Shown here piece after piece: positions 34,378-44,662 of a DNA stretch of 64,000 nt. The position numbers and the translations under genes were made by a program. Position 1 is the stretch's first letter. Every line of letters begins with the position of its first letter. Source of the stretch: Litoribacterium kuwaitense (GTDB lineage: Bacteria; Bacillota; Bacilli; Bacillales; DSM-28697); NCBI RefSeq assembly GCF_011058155.1, contig NZ_JAALFC010000001.1:1-64000 (forward strand). Reading direction: 5' to 3'. The notes under the pieces are model-generated. The model saw only the letters and a list, made by a program, of their open reading frames with translations. It ran no database searches and had not been told where the DNA came from.

Positions 34378-34507
34378 CCTATGAATGTTCGGTAATCACC
34401 GGGCATTTTTCTTATTTCACTCAGTTTATGGTGAAGACCGTATAGTCAATTTAAAATTTGGGCAGAAATGGACGTACAACTTCCTGTATGTAGAAAGGGT
34501 GAGGATT

Positions 34508-34711
34508 GTGCGCTGCCCAAATTGTAGTTCAAAAGATATTGGCAAAATCGGTGTACATCAATATTACTGTTGGGGTTGCTTTATCGAATTAACGGTAAGT
34601 CAACAAAAAATGAATGTTCATCAAGTGGAAGAAGACGGCACCCTCAGCACGTTGGATGATTTATTTACCGAAAGTCAACTATCCCTTGATGACAGTAAGG
34701 AGACATCATGA
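34508..34711 (+). CDS. Small zinc-ribbon protein
   Basis: The 67-aa protein starts MRCPNCSSKDIGKIGVHQYYCWGCF: two CxxC pairs (CPNC and CWGC) about 17 residues apart form a zinc ribbon, followed by an acidic tail. GTG 34508 is chosen because GGGTGAGG precedes it and the protein then starts at the ribbon. It overlaps the next small gene by ATGA. Similar small ribbons occur between recD2 and the AI-2E gene in Bacilli; function unknown. Confidence 0.75.
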   Translation: MRCPNCSSKDIGKIGVHQYYCWGCFIELTVSQQKMNVHQVEEDGTLSTLDDLFTESQLSLDDSKETS

Positions 34712-34863
34712 GAACAACGATCTCTGCTGTGGCTGCCGGAGTAGGTGCAGCCATGCTATCTGGTATTTTCTTTCGAAGAGAGAGAAAGCCGGCTCTTGCT
34801 TCTTGGTTTGGACCGGCAAAGCAAAAGAAATGGAAGAAGCAAATGCGCCAGTGGATGAAGTAA
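34708..34863 (+). CDS. DUF3918-like small protein (YrzQ-like)
   Basis: The 51-aa product has a short hydrophobic N-terminus (SAVAAGVGAAMLSGIFF) and a strongly basic C-terminus (KQKKWKKQMRQWMK). This layout and the place before the AI-2E gene fit YrzQ/DUF3918. TAAGGAG precedes the ATG, which overlaps the upstream stop, so it is translationally coupled. Function unknown. Confidence 0.7.
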   Translation: MRTTISAVAAGVGAAMLSGIFFRRERKPALASWFGPAKQKKWKKQMRQWMK

Positions 34864-34943
34864 TCAACACGATGCAGCCGATTCTTCTCCTGCCAGAAAC
34901 GGTAGGTGAGGATCGGTTTTGCGTATGAAAGGACGTATGTGTT

Positions 34944-35996
34944 TTGGGACAATCGTTAACTTGGCTCGTCCGATTAACAAATACGCTGCTCGTTGCGTCC
35001 GTATTGTTTATTTTATGGCGTCTGTCCGAAGTGTGGGTTCCTTATGTCATCAAGACTGGCAAGGTACTCATTCCGTTTTTGATTGCGCTTGTCATTACAT
35101 ACTTGCTTCATCCGTTGATTGAATTTTTACGGCGCGCAGGTGTGTCAAGAACATTATCTGTAGCAAGCATTTATCTTCTGTTTTTTAGCGTCGCGGGCTA
35201 TGCCATTTATCGTGGTCTTCCTTATGTCTTTCAGCAAGTCGAAGATTTTACAGAACAAATCCCTATGTTAACAAAAACGTACCGTGAGCTGATCTCACTT
35301 GTGATTGATCATACGGAGCATTACCCGGTTGAAGTGCAGCAACGCCTTTGGTCCATTATTTCTTGGGGAGAAGAATGGGCAAGTTCTTTTTTAGAATCGA
35401 TCCTTTCAAGTGCGCAACGTCATCTAGGTGACATTTTTCTATTTTTCATGGTCCCTTTTATCGTCTTTTACTTGTTGAAAGATTATCCCAAATGTAAAGA
35501 AGCTATGCTTACTTTAATTCCGAAACGATGGAGAAAAGAAGGAATCGATTTTCTAAAGGACGTTAATCTTTCGCTTGGAAGCTATATTCGTGGACAGCTC
35601 ATTGTGTGTGGTGCTGTAGGTATATTGGCATCGATCGGTTTTTGGCTTATACAACTGCAGTTTCCAATCATATTAGGATTGGCAGCAGCAATCACCAATT
35701 TGATTCCATACGTAGGCCCGTTCATTGGCGCGGTGCCAGCTCTCGGTGTCGCCATGATGGATTCTGGAACGCAGGCGTTGCTTGCTATAGCTGTTATTTT
35801 TGGAATCCAAGTCGTAGAAAGCAATATTTTATCACCGCTCGTTGTTGGAAAAAGCCTTCATATGCATCCGGTCGTCATTATTTTTGTCCTGCTCTTAGCT
35901 GGCGAATGGTTTGGCTTGCTTGGCATGGTTTTTGCAATCCCTGTAGCTGCAATCGTCCGAATCATTTATAACCATGCGCGGGATTCATGGGCGTAA
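34944..35996 (+). CDS. AI-2E family membrane transporter (YrrI-like)
   Basis: The 350-aa protein has about seven membrane helices, an extracellular middle region and the family motifs GQLIVCGAVGILASIGFW near residue 215 and NLIPYVGPFIGAVPALGVA near residue 252. YrrI holds this place before alaS in B. subtilis. Family members transport varied small solutes; some act as Na+/H+ antiporters. The start is TTG 34944, the first possible in-frame start after AAAGGACG. Confidence 0.88.
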   Translation: MGQSLTWLVRLTNTLLVASVLFILWRLSEVWVPYVIKTGKVLIPFLIALVITYLLHPLIEFLRRAGVSRTLSVASIYLLFFSVAGYAIYRGLPYVFQQVEDFTEQIPMLTKTYRELISLVIDHTEHYPVEVQQRLWSIISWGEEWASSFLESILSSAQRHLGDIFLFFMVPFIVFYLLKDYPKCKEAMLTLIPKRWRKEGIDFLKDVNLSLGSYIRGQLIVCGAVGILASIGFWLIQLQFPIILGLAAAITNLIPYVGPFIGAVPALGVAMMDSGTQALLAIAVIFGIQVVESNILSPLVVGKSLHMHPVVIIFVLLLAGEWFGLLGMVFAIPVAAIVRIIYNHARDSWA

Positions 35997-36025
35997 TTGA
36001 CAAATACGGTGGAATTGACTATAAT
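35997..36025 (+). promoter_or_regulatory. Consensus sigma-A promoter upstream of alaS
   Basis: TTGACA (35997-36002), exactly 17 bases, then TATAAT (36020-36025). Both hexamers match consensus. It begins immediately after the stop codon of the AI-2E gene. Confidence 0.9.
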
Positions 36026-36031
36026 ATCCGC

Positions 36032-36175
36032 AGATTATAGCGCTATAGCGTGTTGATTTGCCCTGAGCGAAGTCCTGCAATACCACTAGGGCATTTCAGG
36101 CTGCAAATCGACGAAGGAGATGCTTTAAGCTCGGCAGCACTCTCGTTCCAAAGGAATGAAAGTGTTTTTTATTTT
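36032..36175 (+). ncRNA. Structured leader or small RNA before alaS
   Basis: Transcription from the consensus promoter would give a folded RNA of about 145 bases. GTTGATTTGC (36052-36061) pairs with GCAAATCGAC (36103-36112), CCTGA (36062-36066) with TCAGG (36096-36100), and a terminator CACTCTCGTTCC / GGAATGAAAGTG plus TTTTTT ends it at 36170. A palindrome TATAGCGCTATA precedes the stem. The T-box core GGTGGNACCGCG is absent. It could be an attenuator for alaS or an independent small RNA. Confidence 0.6.
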
Positions 36176-36303
36176 TCGTCTGATTTGATGCAAAATTTTC
36201 CATGTTTTTTGCACAAGGCGAGCTAAATAATCGATTGTAGGCATCGCAAAGCCCTATAGCGAGCGTCTTCATTATCCGGCAGGGAAAGGGTTGTTGTAAA
36301 TCA

Positions 36304-38949
36304 ATGAAGTGGCTATATTCATATCAAGTCAGGCAAATGTTTCTAGATTTTTTTAAAGAAAAAGGACATCAAGTGGAACCGAGCGCGTCTTTAATACCGC
36401 AAGACGATCCGACATTGTTATGGATCAACTCCGGTGTTGCAACGTTAAAGCCTTATTTTGATGGACGTGTGATTCCTGATAATCCACGAATTGTCAATGC
36501 ACAGAAATCGATCCGGACGAACGATATTGAAAATGTCGGGAAAACAGCGCGGCATCATACGTTCTTTGAAATGCTTGGTAATTTTTCCATCGGTGATTAT
36601 TTTAAAAAAGAAGCCATTCATTGGGCATGGGAGTTTCTGACGAGTGACAAGTGGATCGGCTTTGATGCAGATAAGCTAGCGGTGACCATTCATCCAGAAG
36701 ACGATGAAGCTTTTACGATCTGGCATGAAGAGGTTGGACTGCCTGAAGAAAAGATTATTCGTCTAAAAGAAAACTTTTGGGACATTGGTGAAGGGCCAAG
36801 TGGACCAAATACAGAAATCTTTTATGACCGCGGAGAATCATTTGGAAATGACCCAGATGATCCTGAATTATTTCCTGGTGGCGAAAACGAGCGCTATCTA
36901 GAAATATGGAATCTCGTATTTTCCCAATTTAATCATAATCCAGATGATACATATACACCTCTCCCGAAAAAGAACATTGATACAGGGATGGGCTTAGAAA
37001 GAATGGTCAGCGTAATTCAAGAAGCAAAAACAAATTATGACACAGATTTATTTTTACCGATTATTCAATTCACGGAATCACTCGTTGATGTTTCATACGG
37101 AAAAGACGCGACGACGGACACAGCCTTTAAAGTAGTGGCTGACCATATTCGTACAGTTGTGTTTGCAATTAGTGACGGCGCACTTCCGTCGAACGAAGGA
37201 CGCGGTTATGTACTTAGACGCCTGCTTAGACGTGCCGTCCGCTTCGCGAAAGATATCGGCTTAGAAGAACCGTTTATGTACAAGCTTGTTCCAGTAGTCG
37301 CGGAAATTATGGCAGAATTTTATCCTAAACTCCATAAGAATACGGATTTTATTAAGCAAGTCGTAAAAACAGAAGAAGAGCGTTTTCATGCGACATTGAC
37401 TGAGGGCTTGCGCATCCTGCAGCAAAAATTAAATGATGCTAAGGAAAATGGGGCATCCTCACTCTCAGGGGAAGATGCATTCGTTCTATATGACACTTAT
37501 GGCTTTCCAATTGAGCTCACTGATGAATATGCTCAAGAAGCAGGGCTAGGCGTTGATCACAATGGCTTTGAAGAAGAAATGAGCAAGCAAAAAGAGCGTG
37601 CGCGAACAGCTCGCGAGGATGCAAGCTCGATGCAAGTTCAAGGAGGCGCACTCAGTCAGCTTGAGACGCCGTCTCACTTCGTAGGCTATACAAACAAGCA
37701 TACGAAAGCGACCATTACCGCTTTGGTAGAGCAGAATGAGATCATTGAAGCAGCTTCAGAAGGACAAGACGTTGTCGTCGTACTTGACGAAACACCATTT
37801 TATGCAGAGAGTGGTGGTCAAGTCGCTGACCAAGGATACATTGAGGCAGAAGAAGGCCGCTTTTTTGTCAAAGACGTCAAAAAAGGGCCAAATGGACAAC
37901 ACATTCATTACGGTATTGTAGAAGAAGGCACATTGCGTCAAGGTGCCACAGTACAAGCTGTGATTGATGAGAAGGCAAGGAATCGTACGGTTAAAAATCA
38001 TACGGCGACACACTTGCTTCATCAAGCGTTAAAGGATGTCCTTGGAACACATGTCAATCAAGCAGGTTCACTCGTATCACCAGGTCGTCTCCGCTTTGAC
38101 TTTTCTCATTTTAATGCCATTTCTGCGGCGGAACTAAAACAAATCGAACAGATTGTCAATGAGCATATTTGGCAGGCTGAAGACGTCATTATTGAAGAAA
38201 TGGATTTGGAAGCAGCTCGTCAAAAAGGCGCAATGGCTTTGTTTGGTGAGAAGTATGGAGATATTGTCCGCGTCGTTTCTGCTGGCGATTACTCCATTGA
38301 GCTTTGTGGCGGTTGTCACGTGACCAACACGTCTGAAATTGGCTTGTTTATGATTGAGTCAGAGTCTGGAATTGGTGCGGGCATTCGTCGCGTCGAGGCG
38401 TTAACTGGACAGGCGGCATTTGAGCGCCTCATGCAGGAAAATGAGAAAGTCAACGCGGTTGCACGTGTTTTGAAAACGAATCCGTCCAATGTCGTTGAAC
38501 GAGCAGAAGGATTAATCGAAGACATTCGCGCTTTAGAACGTGAGAATGAATCACTTAAGGGAAAGCTAAGTGCTCTTGAGAGCGGGGAGTTGACGGATCA
38601 GGTTGCAGACGTCGAAGGTGTTCAAGTGCTTGCAGTGAAGGTAGAGAATATAGATATGGATGGATTACGTCAACGTGTCGATCAACTAAAGCAAAAGCTA
38701 GGCTCAGCGGTCATTGTTCTAGGAAGTGCAACTGGAGACAAAGTGCATATCGTCTCTGGAGTGACAAAGGATTTAGTCAGCAAAGGCCTTCATGCAGGAA
38801 ACTTAGTTAAAGATGTGGCCAGTCAGTGTGGCGGCGGTGGCGGCGGTCGTCCTGATATGGCTCAAGCTGGAGGGAAACAGCCTGAGAAATTACAGTCGGC
38901 ACTTGAATCCGTCCCAGCAACTGTTCGACATACTTTACAGAAAGCTTGA
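36304..38949 (+). CDS. alaS: Alanyl-tRNA synthetase
   Basis: AlaS (881 aa) has the class II catalytic core ([19 protein letters not shown] near residue 82, [10 protein letters not shown] near 229), an editing domain ([12 protein letters not shown] near residue 565 and CGGCHVTNT near 667) and a C-terminal C-Ala domain with [15 protein letters not shown]. The zinc/editing residues are intact. Only a weak AAAGGG lies some 15 bases before ATG 36304, an unusually poor site. Confidence 0.97.
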   Translation: MKWLYSYQVRQMFLDFFKEKGHQVEPSASLIPQDDPTLLWINSGVATLKPYFDGRVIPDNPRIVNAQKSIRTNDIENVGKTARHHTFFEMLGNFSIGDYFKKEAIHWAWEFLTSDKWIGFDADKLAVTIHPEDDEAFTIWHEEVGLPEEKIIRLKENFWDIGEGPSGPNTEIFYDRGESFGNDPDDPELFPGGENERYLEIWNLVFSQFNHNPDDTYTPLPKKNIDTGMGLERMVSVIQEAKTNYDTDLFLPIIQFTESLVDVSYGKDATTDTAFKVVADHIRTVVFAISDGALPSNEGRGYVLRRLLRRAVRFAKDIGLEEPFMYKLVPVVAEIMAEFYPKLHKNTDFIKQVVKTEEERFHATLTEGLRILQQKLNDAKENGASSLSGEDAFVLYDTYGFPIELTDEYAQEAGLGVDHNGFEEEMSKQKERARTAREDASSMQVQGGALSQLETPSHFVGYTNKHTKATITALVEQNEIIEAASEGQDVVVVLDETPFYAESGGQVADQGYIEAEEGRFFVKDVKKGPNGQHIHYGIVEEGTLRQGATVQAVIDEKARNRTVKNHTATHLLHQALKDVLGTHVNQAGSLVSPGRLRFDFSHFNAISAAELKQIEQIVNEHIWQAEDVIIEEMDLEAARQKGAMALFGEKYGDIVRVVSAGDYSIELCGGCHVTNTSEIGLFMIESESGIGAGIRRVEALTGQAAFERLMQENEKVNAVARVLKTNPSNVVERAEGLIEDIRALERENESLKGKLSALESGELTDQVADVEGVQVLAVKVENIDMDGLRQRVDQLKQKLGSAVIVLGSATGDKVHIVSGVTKDLVSKGLHAGNLVKDVASQCGGGGGGRPDMAQAGGKQPEKLQSALESVPATVRHTLQKA

Positions 38950-39000
38950 GATGTGTAAAACTGGGAAAAACGAGCTAGCGTATAGGAGCGTGGTATACCC

Positions 39001-39273
39001 ATGAGTTCCGATAAAACGATGAAGTTTAATTTTCAAGAGGAACCTCTAGATGCTGAAGTACGTGAAGTGCTTTTGTCCGTCTACGAATCATTACAGGAAA
39101 AAGGCTATCAGCCAATCAACCAAATTGTAGGCTACCTTTTATCCGGAGATCCAGCTTATATCCCAAGACATAAAGATGCCCGAAACCTTATTCGTAAATT
39201 GGAAAGAGATGAGTTTATTGAGGCTCTCGTTAAGTTCTATCTAGATCAACATAAGGACGATTCGAGTTCATGA
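39001..39273 (+). CDS. IreB-family regulatory protein (DUF965/YrzL)
   Basis: The 90-aa protein shows the conserved [34 protein letters not shown] segment of the UPF0297/IreB family. In Enterococcus IreB is phosphorylated by the PASTA kinase IreK and affects wall stress. It overlaps ruvX by 4 bases in the conserved alaS-ireB-ruvX-DUF1292 order. Confidence 0.92.
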   Translation: MSSDKTMKFNFQEEPLDAEVREVLLSVYESLQEKGYQPINQIVGYLLSGDPAYIPRHKDARNLIRKLERDEFIEALVKFYLDQHKDDSSS

Positions 39274-39716
39274 GGTGGCTAGGCTTAGATGTTGGTACTA
39301 AAACAATTGGTGTGGCCGTGTCCGATGAACTCGGATTCACGGCCCAAGGTGTAGAAACCATACCTTCTGGAGATGAACAGCCTAATGTCAGCATCAAGCG
39401 TTTAAAAGAATTAATTGAACTGTATCAACCGAGTCAGATTATCGTCGGCGACCCTAAAAATATGAACGGCAGTACAGGGCCGAGAGCAGAATCCATTCAT
39501 CGGTTTGCGGAGCGCATCGAGCGAAAAACTGGACTGCCTGTTGTTTTATGGGACGAACGATTAACGACTGTATCTGCAGAACAAACATTGATCTCTGCTG
39601 ATGTTAGTCGCAAAAAACGAAAACAAGTGATTGATAAAATAGCGGCAGTCTTTATTTTACAGTCTTATTTGGATGCTCATCCACAAAAAATTAGCGGAGG
39701 TGGAACAGATGAGTGA
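39270..39716 (+). CDS. ruvX: Putative Holliday junction resolvase / pre-16S rRNA nuclease YqgF (RuvX)
   Basis: The 148-aa RNase H-fold protein starts [22 protein letters not shown] and has the second acidic motif [14 protein letters not shown] near residue 91 and [14 protein letters not shown] at the end. Family members are implicated in 16S rRNA 5' processing. Overlaps on both sides show translational coupling. Confidence 0.93.
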   Translation: MRWLGLDVGTKTIGVAVSDELGFTAQGVETIPSGDEQPNVSIKRLKELIELYQPSQIIVGDPKNMNGSTGPRAESIHRFAERIERKTGLPVVLWDERLTTVSAEQTLISADVSRKKRKQVIDKIAAVFILQSYLDAHPQKISGGGTDE

Positions 39717-40002
39717 AGATAAAAAGGAACGAATTATTATCCCTGATGAATCAGGCGAGGAACATTTGTTTGATGTTCTCTTTACGTTTGATGTTGATGA
39801 AAAAGATGCCTCTTATATCGTAGTGACGCCAACAGAACAGCAGCAAGGTGATAACGAAGATGTCGAGGTATTTGCTTTTCGATATGAAGAGACTGGTGAT
39901 GAACCAGAAGATTTTTCCCTATTTCCAATTGAGTCTGATGAGGAATGGGAAGTCGTTGAAGAGATGTTAAATACGTATGCAGACGGAGAGTTGGATCAGT
40001 GA
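39709..40002 (+). CDS. DUF1292 protein (YrzB-like)
   Basis: The 97-aa acidic protein with EEHLFDVLFTFDVDEKDASYIVVTP and EVFAFRYEE is typical of DUF1292/YrzB. ATG 39709 is preferred over the longer frame because GCGGAGGTGGAACAG immediately precedes it and it then overlaps ruvX by 8 bases. Function unknown. Confidence 0.9.
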   Translation: MSEDKKERIIIPDESGEEHLFDVLFTFDVDEKDASYIVVTPTEQQQGDNEDVEVFAFRYEETGDEPEDFSLFPIESDEEWEVVEEMLNTYADGELDQ

Positions 40003-40089
40003 CGCATGTGAACATATCTGTATTAAGCCCCGTTTGACAATCGTCTGTTGCATCGATAGGCGAGGGCAGGCGAAAGGAGAACGCCATCC

Positions 40090-41241
40090 ATGGATGAATC
40101 CACCATGAACCACAAAAAGGATTTAAAACAAAGGCGAATAAAAGAAGCAGGAACGGTGAGAAAGATCGTTTCTGTTTTATTCGCTATTTTCATCATTGGG
40201 GTCGTTTGCCTCGTAATCGGCGGTTATGTATACATTAAGTCGTCTTTGACGGCTGTTGCGCCGGAAAGCGATGAAATTATCGATGTGTCCATTCCTATTG
40301 GATCGACCGCTGGAAGTATTGGTCATATATTGGAAGATAATGGTTTGATTAAAGACGCTACTGTGTTTAAATATTATGTCAGATATAAAAATGAGCAAGG
40401 TTTTCAAGCTGGCGACTATCAGTTGAGTCCTTCGATGAATGTTGAAGGAATTATTTCGCAGTTAAAAACAGGGACGGTTATTCAAGAGCCTGAATTCAAA
40501 ATGACGGTTCCTGAAGGCTATACAGTCATACAAATTGCAGAGATTATGTCCAAGCACGTCGATCATTCACCAGAAGACATTATCCAAGTGATGGATGATC
40601 CAGAAACCGTGAAATATTTACAGGAAAAATACCCACAAGTGTTGCCCGATGATATTTTTGCTGAAGATGTAAAGCATCCGTTAGAAGGCTATTTGTACCC
40701 AGCAACGTATTCTTTCTATGAATCAACACCAACTGTTGAAGCGATGCTGGAAAAAATGGTTAGTCAAACGCACAAGGTCGTGAGTCGCTTTCAACCTCAT
40801 GATGAATACAGCTTGCATGAATGGCTGACATTTGCTTCTTTAGTTGAAAAAGAGGCGACCGCAAAAGTAGATCGTCATAAAATCGCGGGTGTCTTTCAAA
40901 ATCGATTAGATACAGGGATGCCTTTGCAGACAGACCCGACCGTTTTATATGCGTTAGAGCGTCACCAAGTTCGGATTTATCTTGACGATCTCGCTGTAGA
41001 ATCACCGTACAATACGTATCAAAATCAAGGATTACCGCCTGGTCCAATTTCAAACGCTGGGATGTCCTCACTAGAAGCTGCGATGAACCCAGAGGAAACG
41101 GACAGCTTTTACTTTTATGCACGACCAAATGGGGAAGTACTGTTCTCAGAAACCCTTAATGAGCATAATACAATAAAAAACCAATACCAATCTGAATGGG
41201 AAGCCGTACAGGAGAACCAATCCTCTGCTGGTGCCCAATAA
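40090..41241 (+). CDS. mltG: Endolytic murein transglycosylase MltG
   Basis: MltG (383 aa) cuts nascent glycan strands in the wall. A cytoplasmic basic start is followed by one membrane helix (about residues 26-50), a LysM-like subdomain (GSTAGSIGHILEDNGLI) and the YceG catalytic domain with SLVEKEA near residue 254 (catalytic Glu) and the YNTYQNQGLPPGPISNAG motif near residue 312. AAAGGAGA precedes the ATG. Confidence 0.95.
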   Translation: MDESTMNHKKDLKQRRIKEAGTVRKIVSVLFAIFIIGVVCLVIGGYVYIKSSLTAVAPESDEIIDVSIPIGSTAGSIGHILEDNGLIKDATVFKYYVRYKNEQGFQAGDYQLSPSMNVEGIISQLKTGTVIQEPEFKMTVPEGYTVIQIAEIMSKHVDHSPEDIIQVMDDPETVKYLQEKYPQVLPDDIFAEDVKHPLEGYLYPATYSFYESTPTVEAMLEKMVSQTHKVVSRFQPHDEYSLHEWLTFASLVEKEATAKVDRHKIAGVFQNRLDTGMPLQTDPTVLYALERHQVRIYLDDLAVESPYNTYQNQGLPPGPISNAGMSSLEAAMNPEETDSFYFYARPNGEVLFSETLNEHNTIKNQYQSEWEAVQENQSSAGAQ

Positions 41242-41278
41242 AGAGAGATATGGATTGATATGAAGGAGTGTAGGCACG

Positions 41279-41752
41279 ATGGCTGAAGAGAAGCAATTTT
41301 ATATGACATTAGAAGGTAAGGAAAAGCTTGAGAATGAGCTTGAGCACTTAAAAACAGAAAAACGTAAAGAAGTCGTCGAACGTATTAAGGTTGCGCGTGA
41401 TTTTGGAGACCTCTCCGAGAACTCTGAATATGATGCAGCGAAGGACGAACAAGCATTTGTTGAAGCGCGTATCGCTACGATTGAAAATATGTTGCGAAAT
41501 GCTGTGATCATTGAAGAAGACAATAATTCTGATACGGTGACGATGGGGAAAACAGTCACTTTTAAAGAGCTGCCAGATGGAGACGAAGAAAGTTATACGA
41601 TCGTCGGAAGCGCAGAAGCAGACCCTTTTGAAGGTAAGATTTCAAATGACTCTCCGATGGCAAAGAGTTTAATCGGAAAGCATTTAAATGAAGAAATCAG
41701 TGTACAAACACCTGGTGGGGAAATCGCAGTTAAAATCATTGATATTAAATAA
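41279..41752 (+). CDS. greA: Transcription elongation factor GreA
   Basis: The 157-aa protein has an N-terminal coiled-coil hairpin with acidic tip ([20 protein letters not shown] near residue 40) and a C-terminal FKBP-like domain ([23 protein letters not shown]). It stimulates cleavage of backtracked transcripts. The yrrM-O and udk genes found between mltG and greA in B. subtilis are absent here. Confidence 0.97.
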   Translation: MAEEKQFYMTLEGKEKLENELEHLKTEKRKEVVERIKVARDFGDLSENSEYDAAKDEQAFVEARIATIENMLRNAVIIEEDNNSDTVTMGKTVTFKELPDGDEESYTIVGSAEADPFEGKISNDSPMAKSLIGKHLNEEISVQTPGGEIAVKIIDIK

Positions 41753-41762
41753 CAAGAAATGA

Positions 41763-41797
41763 AAGGCGTATCTCTGAGAAACGAGATACGCTTTTTG
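41763..41797 (+). terminator. Terminator after greA
   Basis: GCGTATCTC (41766-41774) pairs with GAGATACGC (41783-41791), followed by TTTTTG. Confidence 0.92.
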
Positions 41798-41852
41798 TGA
41801 CTGAAAAGACAAAGACTGGGCGAGACTGGTTAAAAGAAAGGGGGGAGCGAAT

Positions 41853-43601
41853 GTGCATCAACGGTTGCGCATCATCGCCGTTGCTTTCTTAGGCATCCTC
41901 ATTCTTTTAAGTGGTCGTCTTCTCGATATTCAGCTCATTCGTACAACACAGTTTTCAAAACATGACGTTAATTTACTTGAAGCGAGTGTAGCGCAACGTA
42001 CGCAATCTGTAGTTTTACATGATGGGAGAGGGGATTTTATTGATCGGCATGGACAACCTCTTGGTTTTAACCGACAAGCGATTCTGATTTTTCCATCTTT
42101 ACAGCAGTCAAATGAACAAATTCTTCAGCTCAGTGAATGGCTTTCCATGGAGAAAAGCGACATCGTCTCCCAGCTTGAAGATCATCAGCTGCCATTTTTA
42201 TTGAAAAATAACAATGAAGTCGTGACGGTTGATTCGCAAACAACATTACCCTTGTCGATGGCAAGTTCAGGCAGTGTGTTAATGGTTTCAGCGCCTCCCG
42301 AAAGACCGAGACAGATCGCCCAGCACGTTATTGGGATCACTGGTGAAAATGAAGCATTGCTGAAACAAAGGTACGAAGATGAATATGGCGCTGACATAAA
42401 AAAAGGAACAGATACCGGATTAACCGGCTTGGAAAAAGCACTCGATCCACTTTTAATCTCTCGAGGCCAAGAACAGCTTCTTTACCATGAAGACTTATTA
42501 GGGCGTCCTATGTTTGGTTCTGATATGAAATACATTGGTGAAGGCAATTCGTTTTATCCCTTGCGTGCAAAACTTACAATTGACGGGGTTATACAGCGAA
42601 ATGCTGAGCAGTTCGTGCGACAGGCTGGGATTCAAAAAGGAGGTATTGTTCTATTAGATGTACAAACAAATGACCTTTTAGCTATGGTTAGTGTGCCCGC
42701 TATTGACCAAGCACAACCTATGCAAGGCGGGGGTGCTGTCAACTATATGGTGCAGACTGCCTTTCCTGGCTCAACGTTTAAAATCGTTACCGCTGCTCTT
42801 GCCATTGACCAATACGCTCAGCTGAACCAGAGACGTTTTAATTGCAATCAAAATGTATACGGGGAGCAGGGAGCCCAACGTCAACTCGGCCAACTGACAT
42901 TTAAGCAAAGTTTTGCCCAAAGCTGTAATGTCACTTTTGCGACCTTATTGCAAGAAATGATGGAAACAAATGAAGACATTCTTTATCAGTACGCAGAACA
43001 GCTTGGTCTTACCAATCGAGCAGGTTGGGTCGGCGATATTTATCGCCTGGAAAACGTTGCTCATTTTCCCGAGGAAGGTGCACCGATCATCTGGGGGAAT
43101 GAGACAGATAAGCGAGTGAAAAAAGCGATCGCTCAAACAGCCATTGGACAGAAAAACGTTCGCACTACACCGCTTCAAGTCGCGAATATGATGGCATCTA
43201 TTGCCCGGCAAGGTCCTGTCTATCGCGTGCGTTCTGTAGAAGAGATACAGTATAAGAATGAACAGCTGTTTTTCCCATTTTCTCGTCAAAAAATATCTGG
43301 CGGTCTTTCCCCTTATACGTATCGTGTACTGCAAGAGCTCTTAGAAGCAGTCGTTGACGAAGGCACAGGTCAAGCATTTGCAAATATTAAAGGTGGCGTT
43401 GCAGGTAAAAGCGGTACAGCAGAGACCGGGCAAGAAGGTCTAGTGCACAAATGGTTTGCCGGCTATTTTCCGCGCAAAAACCCAACCTATGCTCTTGTCG
43501 CTGTTTCACTAGATACGAATGAGGGGGACCCATCTGCCTACGATGCTTTCCAAATGCTAGCGACCCACCTCATGGGTGAAGATGGAAGTAGACAGCAATA
43601 A
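41853..43601 (+). CDS. Class B penicillin-binding protein (PbpI/YrrR-like)
   Basis: The 582-aa transpeptidase has an N-terminal membrane anchor (about residues 6-24), a PBP dimerisation region, and the three active-site motifs: STFK at residues 307-310, SCN at 357-359 and KSGT at 519-522. It cross-links peptidoglycan outside the membrane. Location between greA and yrrS matches pbpI (yrrR). GTG 41853 follows AAGGGGGGAG. Confidence 0.9.
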   Translation: MHQRLRIIAVAFLGILILLSGRLLDIQLIRTTQFSKHDVNLLEASVAQRTQSVVLHDGRGDFIDRHGQPLGFNRQAILIFPSLQQSNEQILQLSEWLSMEKSDIVSQLEDHQLPFLLKNNNEVVTVDSQTTLPLSMASSGSVLMVSAPPERPRQIAQHVIGITGENEALLKQRYEDEYGADIKKGTDTGLTGLEKALDPLLISRGQEQLLYHEDLLGRPMFGSDMKYIGEGNSFYPLRAKLTIDGVIQRNAEQFVRQAGIQKGGIVLLDVQTNDLLAMVSVPAIDQAQPMQGGGAVNYMVQTAFPGSTFKIVTAALAIDQYAQLNQRRFNCNQNVYGEQGAQRQLGQLTFKQSFAQSCNVTFATLLQEMMETNEDILYQYAEQLGLTNRAGWVGDIYRLENVAHFPEEGAPIIWGNETDKRVKKAIAQTAIGQKNVRTTPLQVANMMASIARQGPVYRVRSVEEIQYKNEQLFFPFSRQKISGGLSPYTYRVLQELLEAVVDEGTGQAFANIKGGVAGKSGTAETGQEGLVHKWFAGYFPRKNPTYALVAVSLDTNEGDPSAYDAFQMLATHLMGEDGSRQQ

Positions 43602-43669
43602 ATCTATATTCAGCAACGAAAAAATGATAGAATAAACAAAAGATGGTTGTAAGGGAGAAGGAGGATATT

Positions 43670-44494
43670 ATGCCTAAATATGATGGGCCTCGTTTTGAAC
43701 GAAAACGTAAAAAAAGGACAGCGAATCGCATTTTAAATGGTTTGATTGGCTTTGTCTGCGTGCTGATCTTGTTTTTCGCTATAATTACACTTTGGCCTGG
43801 TTTGGGTGGGGACACTGCGGCCCCAACAGAAGGAAATTCAAGCGGCGGCGAACAAGAAAACGCGCCATCCTCAGAAGATCAAGTGACTGACGAGCCTGAT
43901 GTAAATATAGAAGATGAAGCTCCTATGGACCAAGATGAAGATTCTACGCTTGATCAAGACAATTCTGTGGAAAGGCAAAACCCTGATACGAACGCGAGCG
44001 AAACAGATCGTGACCGTGATGCAACAGAGGGGAATACGGGTCGTGTAGAAAACGATGAAGCTTCTGACGAACGTCCTTCTAGAGATGATGTACGCGAAGA
44101 AGATACAGACGAAGAAGATACAGACAAAGAAGAAGGAAACGATGAAGTTGAGCCGCTTGATCCTAATACAAGTGATGATCCAAATGTTATTGAAGTCATG
44201 GAAGGTCCATGGGGCCCTGTAGGAACATCACAAACAGGAGAGCACCTTACCGACTTTGATGAATCGTCTGTTGACGGCCAGGAGCGTATGGAAGTCATTT
44301 CTCTTGCCACAGGCCTTGCTGAAGATGACATGATTCTTTGGTGGAACGGAAACTACAATGGTAATACAAATCAAGTTGTTGCAACAGTAAGCCCAAGTGA
44401 CCAGTCCGCTTTTTTCCGCCTTTATATGCAATGGGTTCCTGATAAAGGATGGCAAGTGTCTGAGATGCAACGTTTAAAAGAAAATGATCAATAA
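43670..44494 (+). CDS. YrrS-like DUF1510 membrane protein
   Basis: The 274-aa protein has a basic start (GPRFERKRKKRTANRI), one membrane helix (about residues 22-42), a long acidic low-complexity stretch rich in Asp, Glu and Ser (about 50-165), and a C-terminal DUF1510 domain (VMEGPWGPVGTSQTGEHLTDF, MQWVPDKGWQVSEMQRL). ATG 43670 follows AAGGAGG. YrrS interacts with cell-division and wall proteins in B. subtilis and is a partner of PbpI there. Confidence 0.85.
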   Translation: MPKYDGPRFERKRKKRTANRILNGLIGFVCVLILFFAIITLWPGLGGDTAAPTEGNSSGGEQENAPSSEDQVTDEPDVNIEDEAPMDQDEDSTLDQDNSVERQNPDTNASETDRDRDATEGNTGRVENDEASDERPSRDDVREEDTDEEDTDKEEGNDEVEPLDPNTSDDPNVIEVMEGPWGPVGTSQTGEHLTDFDESSVDGQERMEVISLATGLAEDDMILWWNGNYNGNTNQVVATVSPSDQSAFFRLYMQWVPDKGWQVSEMQRLKENDQ

Positions 44495-44605
44495 AACATA
44501 GAATCCTCGCTTTAGGAATAGAATGAATAGAGGTTCTCCATTGGAAAGTGCTTGTCAGCTAAGGCACAAAGGCAGGCTAAAATGTTAAATAAAATTTCAG
44601 TTTAT

Positions 44606-44645
44606 AAGAGGGCTCGCGATCCAATGGTCTGAGCCCTTTTTGTTA
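44606..44645 (+). terminator. Terminator after yrrS
   Basis: AGGGCTC (44609-44615) pairs with GAGCCCT (44631-44637), followed by TTTTTG. Confidence 0.85.
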
Positions 44646-44662
44646 AGTAAGCATAGAATTTG

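Noticed and set aside
34614-34928. 104-aa plus-strand frame overlapping the zinc-ribbon and DUF3918-like genes
   Set aside because: The two small genes in other frames have ribosome-binding sites, ATGA coupling and family patterns; this frame does not.
36001-36300. alaS leader as a T-box
   Set aside because: No GGTGGNACCGCG core or antiterminator could be found; only a terminator hairpin and an unrelated long stem are present.
43954-44331. Ser-rich reading frame on the minus strand inside the yrrS-like gene
   Set aside because: It is the reverse-strand shadow of the acidic low-complexity region; no ribosome-binding site.
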